From Undaria pinnatifida (lineage: Eukaryota > Sar > Phaeophyceae > Laminariales > Alariaceae): 64,000 nucleotides of DNA. The stretch's first letter is position 1; every line of letters begins with the position of its first letter. A program made the translations under genes and the position numbers. Below, piece by piece: positions 10,231 through 17,712 of the stretch. The notes under the pieces are model-generated. The model was not told the origin of the DNA, did not search any database, and saw only the letters and a program-made list of their open reading frames with translations. The stretch is taken from positions 4,005,242-4,069,241 of the forward strand of contig JABAKD010000028.1 of assembly GCA_012845835.1 (NCBI GenBank), written 5' to 3'.

Positions 10231-10709
10231 AAAAGCCAACATGATGAACCAACAACAATAACATAGAACAACAACGTCGGCGCGGTTGAAGTGTCTTCGT
10301 CTCGGACGTGCAGCGAAGCTGCCTCCCAGCGCACCACTTGTCCTTTCTTCACCACGTGCCCTTACCCCGTCTCACCTGCAACATGGCGCGCGGACAAGGG
10401 ACAAGAACGGGCATCGATAACACACTGGTCGTAGTGAGTCTAAGAAGAGCGGTACACGCGCCTTTGACCAAGAACTGTCGCGGTGAAGTTTACTTACACT
10501 CCGTATCTTATCACTCGGCAAGTACGCCGAATCTAACAGCTAAAGCACTAGCGCAAACGGGCGGCTGGGATATCGCTCGACCACATACGACAGCGACGTC
10601 GACAGACTTACGATGTTCCCCGGCGGAACGGTGTTGTCCTTCGCTCCGATGCATCTCTTCGCCTTGAACGGCGAGGACGCGAACGATTTCACGCTTGGTG
10701 CGGCTGGGT
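10231..10709. other. Gene-free flank left of the retrotransposon
   Basis: Unique-looking sequence between the 592-bp repeats and the copia insertion. A 119-codon plus-strand open frame here has no recognisable motif. The retrotransposon target duplication begins at 10710. Confidence 0.35.
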
Positions 10710-10714
10710 ATTGG
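10710..10714. repeat. Target site duplication, left (ATTGG)
   Basis: ATTGG directly precedes the left LTR and is repeated directly after the right LTR at 17206-17210. A perfect 5-bp duplication is the usual signature of LTR-retrotransposon integration. Confidence 0.9.
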
Positions 10715-11256
10715 TGTTAGAAATGTGGTGGTGCCTGACCGATGACGGTCTTCAGAGGCTAACACAGAGTGGTGCCGAGACGAGCTCGAGCCTGACTGAT
10801 GATGGTTTAGACGATGGTGGATCACTTTAAATGGGCTCTCGTTGGGCCAACAAAAACTTATGTCACTATGAACTGCCCAAGTCCAGATGCAGATGTGAAG
10901 AGTGAACTCGATGTGCAAGCACTCGTGTCTCTTCCTTTTTACTCTAACAAATGATCTCGTATGGTGGTATCCACTACATACGACACCCAGGTCAATCTTA
11001 CGCACGTGACTGTGAGTAAACACTTCGATCTTACGCACGTGACCTAGTCAACGCTTTGATCTTATGCACGTCACCCGTCAACGCGTTATTACTTGGTGGA
11101 ACGCAGTAATATATATGTGTCCTCTTCCATACCAAAGAAAACAACTTCTATCACATGGTTCGACAGCTTACCCAGTACTCTGCATACACTTATTTGGCTA
11201 TGTAATGAACATCTACCTATAAACGATGGATTCCTTGTGAATCATACTTTTTAACA
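10715..11256 (-). repeat. 3' LTR of the copia element
   Basis: 542 bp. On the plus strand it starts TGTTAGAAATGTGGTGG and ends CATACTTTTTAACA, so the minus-strand copy begins TGTTAAAAAG and ends TTTCTAACA. It is nearly identical to 16664-17205. Internally ATCTTACGCACGTGAC-type units recur three times. Confidence 0.95.
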
Positions 11257-11265
11257 CTCCTCCTT
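11257..11265 (-). other. Polypurine tract of the copia element
   Basis: The minus strand reads AAGGAGGAG immediately before the 3' LTR, the position expected for the plus-strand primer of reverse transcription. Confidence 0.7.
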
Positions 11266-12500
11266 AAATGAAATCGCCATACTAAATATGATAGGACATA
11301 ATCACCCTTGTAGCAGACTGGTTTGAACAGTAGTTGTTTGGCAAAAATACCGTGTTAGAGTGTGTTATCTTTCTCTGCTCGGCATTACTCTACTTTCCTT
11401 GTCAATTATTTGCAGAAACAAGATCGTGACAGAGTGTGTCCTCCTATTTCTGCTCAGCCTGCGTATGCCATGTTTTAGATCTTTCGAAGATCGTTTCACC
11501 GTCCCCCTCCGTTGGCCGGTAGGTTCTCTCTGACGATGTCGTGCAACTCAGCTCTCACACCCTCATTTTTTCAAACAAAATAACAACAGAAATTCGATCT
11601 AGTTGTATTCAGTACGCTGCACGACGAGCCACACGGAGCGGCAGGACCGTTTGCTCTACTCGAAAAACTCAATTTCGTATAACCAAATTGCTCTCCGAAA
11701 AAAACTGGCGATTAAAATCCGTAGCTTGAAATCAAGATATAACTATCCTCAAGCTGAAAAAAAACGCATAAAATGTTCATCAGAAATCCCGGTGATAGCA
11801 AAAAGCAGTGTAGTCAAGCATCTTTGTCAAGACGTAGCATGCTGATCATCCGACTCGACATGAGTACAAACTCCCCCTCAAAAATAAGCTCCCGCAAAAC
11901 GTGTTGTCGTACATCAATGTGCTTCGAGTTCGACGTGCACACTGGAGTTTCCGCCAGGTTCTTCGCCCCCTCGTGATCCGCAAAAACCCTACTGCACGAC
12001 GTATTAAACCCCGGAAAAATAAAATTCCATACATACATACCGCTCCAAGTGACTTATCGGAGTAGTCTCCGACGCCTAGCTTGATGGTCCAGTTGGCGAT
12101 CTCCGCCGCTGACTCTTCTCTGTAGTTTTCTTCAAAGAAGAGAAACCTGTCGTACAAGCGTGTTCGCCGCTCTTGTCCCGTAGCTATACTGTCGTCGGAA
12201 ATATCCCCGGTGTGAACCTCCGCGCGTTCCTGGTTGTCGGGCATGGTGTAGATGTTGATATAGTAATGTGTGATGATGACGTGTGGCTTCGTCCAAATGG
12301 CTCCTCCTGATCACGATCCCTCTTGCTGTTGAATTCCTGTATATGTAAAAAATACGCACGTTGTCGTCACAACTTGGTCTCCGTTCAGGTCGATCTTGGA
12401 TTATTCCCTCTTCTCTTTGTCGTTTCTTGACGTGTACTCATTGTCGTCTTCATTGTGGAATCTCTTCCTTCGGGTCGATCTTGGGTTGCTCGTTTCCTCC
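11266..12500 (-). other. Long 3' non-coding region of the copia element
   Basis: About 1.2 kb lies between the RNase H stop and the polypurine tract, long for a copia element. It holds a second, unrelated RNase H fragment at about 11860-11990. The rest, including a 132-codon open frame at 11846-12244, is not recognisable. Confidence 0.55.
11860..11990 (-). pseudogene. Fragment of a second, unrelated copia RNase H domain
   Basis: On the minus strand the frame reads FADHEGAKNLAETPV, then SKHIDVRQHVLRELIFEGEF. This matches the copia RNase H signature (DNxGAxxLAxNP ... SKHIDVRxHxxRE). The resident element's own RNase H has the different version DNTEALHIAGN...RTKHIALRFFYLKEL at 12.6-12.7 kb, so this is not a local duplicate. 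It breaks off after about 43 residues and has neither the upstream catalytic region nor the downstream end. It may be a captured piece of another copia lineage or the remnant of a nested insertion. Confidence 0.7.
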
Positions 12501-13350
12501 TTAGATCTCATTTCTTGTGGTGTATGCCTCGATAAGGTTCAGTAGGTGCCGAAGCGTGTTCTTCGTGAGGTAGTTAGTCCCTACGTCTGCCAGCTGTTTC
12601 TGTGTTACCACGTGGTGGATGGTGATTTTGCCGTCCTTGACTAGCTCCTTCAAGTAAAAGAAGCGCAGAGCGATGTGTTTCGTGCGAGAGCTGTAGGTGC
12701 TGTTTCCTGCTATGTGTAGGGCTTCGGTGTTGTCGCCAAAGAGCGGTACACTTTCAAACAGCTTTCCAAATCCCAGCTCGGCCATCGTGTTGGAGAGGTA
12801 CACCGCATCCTTGCTTGCGTGTGCCATTGAGATGAGTTCCACCTCAAGAGTCGACTGCGCCGTCACGTTCTGGAGCGCAGTCTTGCAGCTCAGTGGTCCT
12901 CCAGCCAGCATGAACAAGTAGTCGGAGGTTGACTTGCCGTTGTCAGGGTTGTTTCCCCAGCTCGCATCGCAATACCCCGTCATTTCGAAACACCCTGCGT
13001 TGTACGTGATTGCCAGGTCCATATCTCCCTTTAGGTAGCGGAGAAGATGCTTTGCTGCTGTCATGTGTAGTTTGGATGGTTTGCTCATGGCTCGGGCCAG
13101 TTGGTTGACGGCGTGGATGATATCGTAGCGCGTGCATTGGCTCAGGAACATCAGAGACCCCGTGATGGCCTGGTAAAGTTGGATGCCCGTAGAGTCTAGC
13201 AGCATCGTGTCCGGTTGCTTGAGGGATAACCCCGCACCTGCTCCCGTCGTGTGCATTGGGTTGCACTCTGCCATGGCAAATCGCGCCAGGACTGACTTGG
13301 CGTAATGCTCTTGGCTAATGGTCAGAGTCTTAGCCCCCTTGTCTCTGGTG
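12501..13350 (-). pseudogene. Copia RNase H and RT connection region
   Basis: The open part starts at or before the Met at 13274 (MAECNPMHTTGAGAGLSL), with the same frame running upstream through KGAKTLTISQEHYAKSVLARF to the frameshift near 13352. It contains the copia RT tail YQAITGSLMFLSQCTRYDI, the RNase H block TGYCDASWGNNPDNGKSTSD, AQSTLEVELISMAHASKDAV and DNTEALHIAGN, then KHIALRFFYLKEL. It ends at a stop at 12501-12503. The length (about 280 residues from the frameshift) is normal for this part of Pol. The acidic residues Asp, Glu and Asp expected of RNase H are present (CDASW, TLEVEL, GDNTEA). It is separated from the RT frame by an A5-to-A6 type shift. Confidence 0.9.
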
Positions 13351-13893
13351 ATTTTTTATGCCTAGCACAATCGAACCGTCCCCCATGTCGGTCATGGCGA
13401 ATCGGTCCATCAGCTGGATTTTAATGTCCTTCAGTGGCGGCGTGTTTCCTCCAAGAAGAAGGAGGTCGTCTACGTACATGGTCAGAACGCTGAGGTTGTC
13501 GTTTGAGCCGAACATGTAGACATATGGATCAGACGCAGTCGCTGTGAACCTGATATCCCTCAGTGAATCGTCGATGGTGTTGAACCAGTTGCGAGGGCTT
13601 TGACGAAGTCCGTACAGACTCTTCTTGAGTTTCATCACGTTGGGACGCCCAGTTGTAGCTTCAAGCGATTCGTAGCCTGGAGGATTCTTCACATACACCT
13701 CCTCCTGTACCTCGTCGTTTAGAAACGCCGTCTGTACATCAAACTGGAATATTTCCCAGTCCTCGCGCGCAGCTACGGCAAGTGCCATGTGAATGCTCTG
13801 GATACGGCATACTGGTGCATATGTGCAGCCACAGTCGATTTCCGGTACTTGTCCCCAGCCCTGAACCACAACTCTACCTTTCAGGCTTTGACC
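13330..13893 (-). pseudogene. Copia reverse transcriptase segment
   Basis: The frame reads SLKGRVVVQGWGQVPEIDCG, TYAPVCRIQSIHMALAVAA, WEIFQFDVQTAFLNDEVQEEV, KLKKSLYGLRQSPRNWF and VLTMYVDDLLLLGGN, the conserved order of copia RT. The catalytic YVDD is intact, as is the first Asp in FDVQTAFL. The frame is shifted relative to the upstream Gag-protease frame (stop TGA at 13881-13883) and relative to RNase H. At 13352-13357 a run of six T's (A's on the sense strand) turns GIKITRDKGAK into GIKNHQRQGG-stop. Confidence 0.92.
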
Positions 13894-16118
13894 TTAAAGA
13901 CCCATTTGGTCCCGAGCCCCTTTTGCTCCGGTGGTACTGAGTCTGGAGATACCAGGTCGAAGACTGCGTGTTTCTGGAGGCTGTCCATCTCCTTGTTTGT
14001 GGCTTCTTTCCACTTGGTCGTCTGTGGCGATTCCATCGCCTCCTTGAACGTGTTCGGGATCGTAATGACCTCCCCATCCGAACTGTGCTCACAGACGGGG
14101 TTTCCAGTGTCTAGGACGTAGTCAAGGTATACTTCCATCCTGTGCTCTTGTGCTCCATCTGACCTGTGTTCTGTCTCACCTACCAGCGCGTATTCGATCG
14201 TGCTTTCTTTCTCGTGCGCTACCTCTGCGTCACTTACCATTGGGCTAGTGAGCAATCCCAGGTTACGCAGTTCTCGCTGCTGGTATATTCCTTTGCGTGA
14301 GACCGGAGTTACGGCACAATTTGCGCGTGTGCCCAACCATGTTGCGCCTCCGAGTTCGTGGTCTGTCGGCCATGGTCCTGTCCGGATCGTCTCGAGCATC
14401 TCGTCACTGCCGGCGCCTTCGACGGCCGGCTCCTCCTCGCCAGCTGATGTTGAGTGGTCCAAATTCGTACTCGTGAGCTTCGACACTTTCTTCAGGAGGC
14501 TGTCAATCTCTTCGCTGTACGTGATACAGATGTCTTGCGTGTTTTCTCCCAGCGAGCTGTCTTCGTGAGTACTGACGGCGTCGCCAGTGGTGTTGCCCCC
14601 TGTGGAATTAGCCAGTGTCGATGCTGGGGTCTCGATGAAGGTGACGTTGCGGCTCTCTGTCACTCGCGCCGTCTTGTTTCTATATACCTGGTATGCTGTG
14701 CTGTTCAAGCTGTACCCACAGAGTACCCCTTCGCAGGTCTTGTCCTCGAGTTTGAGCAGCAGCAGCAGCAACAGCAACAGCAGCAGCAGCAGTGCTAAGA
14801 AACGATTATGTCTCCCAGGTGCGACCAAGCCTGCATGTTCTACCGGATGCTTGTTGCCGTCCGTATCGATGATTTTTCCCGAAATCGTACCGGTCGCTAT
14901 TCCCCGTAGAACGTGTCGTCCTGCTGTCAGTATCTTGTGGGGTTTCTCGAATGGCTTGTAGTATAGCAGCTTGTCCTTCAGACCCGGGTGAAGTTCATCA
15001 CCAAAGTGGTGCCCGGATGGTCCACTATCCATCAGCATGGTCAGGGTTTTCGGAGCGACTCTGGATGTGTCAGCACTAGTCTCCCTCCTCTCGGTTGGTT
15101 GCGCAGTTTCCTGAGACTCTGCTGATGGGGTCCACCCAGCCGTCACGAGGGCATACCCAAAGTCGTTTTCTTCCGTCGCCGTCGACTCAGTTGCTGTGTG
15201 AGCACTTTGTACTTCTCCCTGTGGTTGGTTCTCCGTATTGTGCTTCTCTTTCTGAGCGTTGCACTCGGCATCGCTGTGTGTCGTAGAGTTGTGTAGCGAG
15301 CACCATTTTGGTGTATCAGATCGCTTCTTCTTGCTGTTTGTGCAGTCTCGCTTCATGTGTCCGAATTCTTGGCAGCTGAAGCATCGTACCTTCCGTGATA
15401 CTTTGGTGGTTGTCATTGCCGCTCCTCTGCCGGCTAGCTTGTTTACATGTCCTGGTCTCAAGAGTCGGTCGATGTACAAGTTTCTCATCATTGATTGAAT
15501 CTCGTTAAGGCCAAAGTTTGGGCTGTGAAAGCTCGTCATCTTTACGAACTCGTATTCGTCGGTCAGACCTTGCAATAGAATGTCTTCAAACCTCTCGTCC
15601 GAGATTTTTTCTCCCATTTCATGCAGCCGCCCTCGAATCTCCAATAGCTTGATGGTATAGTCATCAGGATCTTGCCCTTCCTCCATTCGAAAGCTCACGA
15701 GCTTCTCGTAGCAGGCTCGCCGTGCTTCCTTGCTGTTGCTGTTGTACTTGGTATACAAAGCGTTCCACGCCTTCTGTCCGTGTCCCAGACCCCCCGCCAA
15801 AGTCCTGTCTTCATATTGTCGAAGTAGTGTAGCTGCAGGGCCGCTAGTGACAAGGTAAAGTACGGAGAAGAGGGTCTCGCACGCTCGCGTCCAGCGTTGA
15901 ATTTCCACCAGATTCGTCGGAGTGTCCGGGGTGTCACTGTCAATGACTGCTGGTACCGGTTCAATCGATCCGTTCAGAACATCAAACACGTATTTGTTTG
16001 ACATAGACAAGACTACGCGGGTCTTTGAGCTCCATTCGCGATAGTTCCCCGGTTTGGTCCCATCAAATCTGGGAATATTCCTTATGGTCGAGGTCACCAC
16101 GTTACCGGGATCCTCCAT
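13881..16118 (-). CDS. Copia Gag-protease polyprotein with integrase core deleted
   Basis: 745 codons from MEDPGNVVTS. Residues of about 10-240 form a copia Gag (PRFDGTKPGNYREWSSK; DDYTIKLLEIRGRLHEMGEK; ILLQGLTDEYE). A CCHC knuckle (CFSCQEFGHMKRDC) lies near 248-261. A protease-like active site (LMDSGPSGHH) lies near 365. At about 440-454 there is a run of Leu encoded by CTG/TTG repeats (14755-14797). It is followed directly by KLEDKTCEGVLCGYSLNS, which in copia elements lies after the integrase core. The GAG-pre-integrase and the DDE core are therefore missing, yet the frame stays open across the junction. The frame ends in TKWVFKVKA-stop, where a one-base shift leads into RT. The last third before RT (VCEHSSDGEVITIPNTFKEAMESPQTTKWKEA) is normal. 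Confidence 0.92.
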   Translation of the reverse strand: MEDPGNVVTSTIRNIPRFDGTKPGNYREWSSKTRVVLSMSNKYVFDVLNGSIEPVPAVIDSDTPDTPTNLVEIQRWTRACETLFSVLYLVTSGPAATLLRQYEDRTLAGGLGHGQKAWNALYTKYNSNSKEARRACYEKLVSFRMEEGQDPDDYTIKLLEIRGRLHEMGEKISDERFEDILLQGLTDEYEFVKMTSFHSPNFGLNEIQSMMRNLYIDRLLRPGHVNKLAGRGAAMTTTKVSRKVRCFSCQEFGHMKRDCTNSKKKRSDTPKWCSLHNSTTHSDAECNAQKEKHNTENQPQGEVQSAHTATESTATEENDFGYALVTAGWTPSAESQETAQPTERRETSADTSRVAPKTLTMLMDSGPSGHHFGDELHPGLKDKLLYYKPFEKPHKILTAGRHVLRGIATGTISGKIIDTDGNKHPVEHAGLVAPGRHNRFLALLLLLLLLLLLLLKLEDKTCEGVLCGYSLNSTAYQVYRNKTARVTESRNVTFIETPASTLANSTGGNTTGDAVSTHEDSSLGENTQDICITYSEEIDSLLKKVSKLTSTNLDHSTSAGEEEPAVEGAGSDEMLETIRTGPWPTDHELGGATWLGTRANCAVTPVSRKGIYQQRELRNLGLLTSPMVSDAEVAHEKESTIEYALVGETEHRSDGAQEHRMEVYLDYVLDTGNPVCEHSSDGEVITIPNTFKEAMESPQTTKWKEATNKEMDSLQKHAVFDLVSPDSVPPEQKGLGTKWVFKVKA
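14755..14797. repeat. CAG/CAA trinucleotide repeat at the integrase deletion junction
   Basis: AGCAGCAGCAGCAACAGC-type units, about 14 triplets on the plus strand, read as Leu codons on the element's sense strand. They sit exactly where the integrase module is missing. Confidence 0.9.
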
Positions 16119-16169
16119 GACTGCTCTGAGCGTGTTGCTTGTGCTGGCTCTGTACTGCCGTGTTTATTC

Positions 16170-16520
16170 TCGCGCTTAGCTCGATCCTGTCCGTGGGACG
16201 CCCGAGGCGTGCCGACCCGCTCGCCGGGCTTTCCTCTTCTCCTTTTTCTTTCAGCTCGATCTTGTACGCAGATCGCTTGAAGCGTGCCGGTCTGTCCACC
16301 GGGCTTCCTTTTCTCGTTCAGCTTGATCTTGTACGCAGATCGCCTGAAGCGTGCCGGTCCGTCCACCGGGCTTCTTTTTCTCGTTCAGCTCGATCCTGTA
16401 CGCAGATCGCCTGAAGCGCGCCGGTCCGTCCGCCGGGCTTCCGTTTCTCGTTCAGCTCGATCCTGTACGCAGATCGCCTGACCCTTGCCGGTCTGTCCGC
16501 CGGGCTCCCGTTTTCTTCGC
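16170..16520. repeat. 67-bp tandem repeats in the copia 5' leader, about five units
   Basis: CAGCTCGATCCTGTACGCAG and the following CGCCTGAAGCG...GCCGGTC.GTCC.CCGGGCTTCC recur with starts near 16178, 16253, 16320, 16387 and 16454; the last four are spaced 67 bp. They lie between the 5' LTR and the Gag start codon. Each unit is open in the minus-strand frames, giving incidental RSAYKIELNEK-like peptides. Confidence 0.88.
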
Positions 16521-16652
16521 GCACGTTGTTCCAGTGCCGTTCGACTCGACTCACGTTTGGTTCCAAGTTTCTTGCGTAGTGTTCCAGCAAAATCACCAGT
16601 CTTGTGCTCCACCGCAGGGGATGTTGATGCGCTGTGTGTTACACGCTAACGA

Positions 16653-16663
16653 GGCTCATAACC
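16653..16663 (-). other. Primer binding site candidate of the copia element
   Basis: Directly inside the 5' LTR the minus strand reads GGTTATGAGCC, the complement of GGCTCATAACC, the CAT anticodon arm typical of a methionine tRNA. Drosophila copia is known to prime from an internal half-fragment of initiator tRNA-Met, so internal-tRNA priming is plausible. The usual TGG start of a 3'-end PBS is lacking. Confidence 0.5.
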
Positions 16664-17205
16664 TGTTAGAAATGTGGTGGTGCCTGACCGATGACGGTCT
16701 TCAGAGGCTAACACAGAGTGGTGCCGAGACGAGCTCGAGCCTGACTGATGATGGTTTAGACGATGGTGGATCACTTTAAATGGGCTCTCGTTGGGCCAAC
16801 AAAAACTTATGTCACTATGAACTGCCCAAGTCCAGATGCAGATGTGAAGAGTGAACTCGATGTGCAAGCACTCGTGTCTCTTCCTTTTTACTCTAACAAA
16901 TGATCTCGTATGGTGGTATCCACTACATACGACACCCAGGTCAATCTTACGCACGTGACTGTGAGTAAACACTTCGATCTTACGCACGTGACCTAGTCAA
17001 CGCTTTGATCTTATGCACGTCACCCGTCAACGCGTTATTACTTGGTGGAACGCAGTAATATATATGTGTCCTCTTCCATACCAAAGAAAGCAACTTCTAT
17101 CACATGGTTCGACAGCTTACCCAGTACTCTGCATACACTTATTTGGCTATGTAATGAACATCTACCTATAAACGATGGATTCCTTGTGAATCATACTTTT
17201 TAACA
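16664..17205 (-). repeat. 5' LTR of the copia element
   Basis: 542 bp, nearly identical to 10715-11256. Being upstream in the minus orientation, it should carry the element's promoter. No single TATA box stands out, although TAATATATATGTG near 17055 is a candidate. Confidence 0.95.
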
Positions 17206-17210
17206 ATTGG
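17206..17210. repeat. Target site duplication, right (ATTGG)
   Basis: Exact repeat of the five bases at 10710-10714. Confidence 0.9.
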
Positions 17211-17299
17211 GATGTCGGGGACTCTCGCACCTGCCATGCACCCGAGGGAGGGAAGAGGGGTTGAGGGGGAACAGAGGGCTACATGTACGAGGGTAATGT

Positions 17300-17712
17300 G
17301 GTTGTGTTGGTTATATAGTACTACCCACTGGCCCACGCAGTGACGTGGCTCCGTAGCTCAGTGGGTAGTTCTATATAACCAACAAAAGATATGTTTTGGG
17401 AGTCCGCCAATCAAGCCCCACCGACTTCATATTTCCGCGTTTTTCCGGGAAAAGAAAAAAGGAAATAACGTCTTTGCGAGCGTGTGCGCTGGAGACGTGG
17501 CAGGTTATGATAGTTTGCTCCTGAGTACTACGGTAGTGCGTGGCGAGGGGAGAGAGCCCCGGAGACCCCTGTTTTACGAAGTCGGTGAGAGTCAATTGGC
17601 GGACTCCCAAACATATCTTTTGTTGGTCATATAGCACTACACACTGGCCCACAAAGTCACGTGACTCCGTAGCTCAGTGGGTAGTTCTATAGACTGTGAC
17701 CAACAGGTTGTC
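17300..17712. mobile_element. Fold-back element with tRNA-like ends, about 400 bp
   Basis: Two long inverted arms. The segment 17380-17427 (CCAACAAAAGATATGTTTTG, then GGAGTCCGCCAATCAAG.CCCACCGACTTC) is the near-exact reverse complement of 17583-17632. Each arm is followed or preceded by ACTACC.ACTGGCCCAC..AGT.ACGTG.CTCCGTAGCTCAGTGGGTAGT, which is itself partly palindromic and resembles a tRNA 5' half with A-box TAGCTCAGTGGGTAG. There is no coding sequence. It could be a MITE or a SINE-derived fold-back. Confidence 0.7.

Larger units (their letters stand above)
10715..17205 (-). mobile_element. Ty1/copia LTR retrotransposon, full length but defective
   Basis: A 6.49-kb element in minus orientation with 542-bp LTRs (10715-11256 and 16664-17205), TG...CA ends and a 5-bp target duplication. 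From 5' to 3' it encodes a copia-type Gag with a zinc knuckle, an aspartic protease, a short post-integrase segment, reverse transcriptase (YVDD) and RNase H. The GAG-pre-integrase and integrase (DDE) core that normally lie between protease and RT are absent. Two single-base frameshifts split the pol frame. The LTRs differ at about one visible position (AAAGAAAACA against AAAGAAAGCA near their 3' third), so insertion was recent. An element without integrase must have been mobilised in trans or damaged after insertion. The 3' non-coding region carries an unrelated copia RNase H remnant. Confidence 0.95.

Noticed and set aside
11846..12244. 132-codon minus-strand open frame in the copia 3' region
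   Set aside because: Could be a third retroelement protein, but the translation (ERRTRLYDRFLFFEENY...) matches nothing I know and overlaps the RNase H fragment in another frame.
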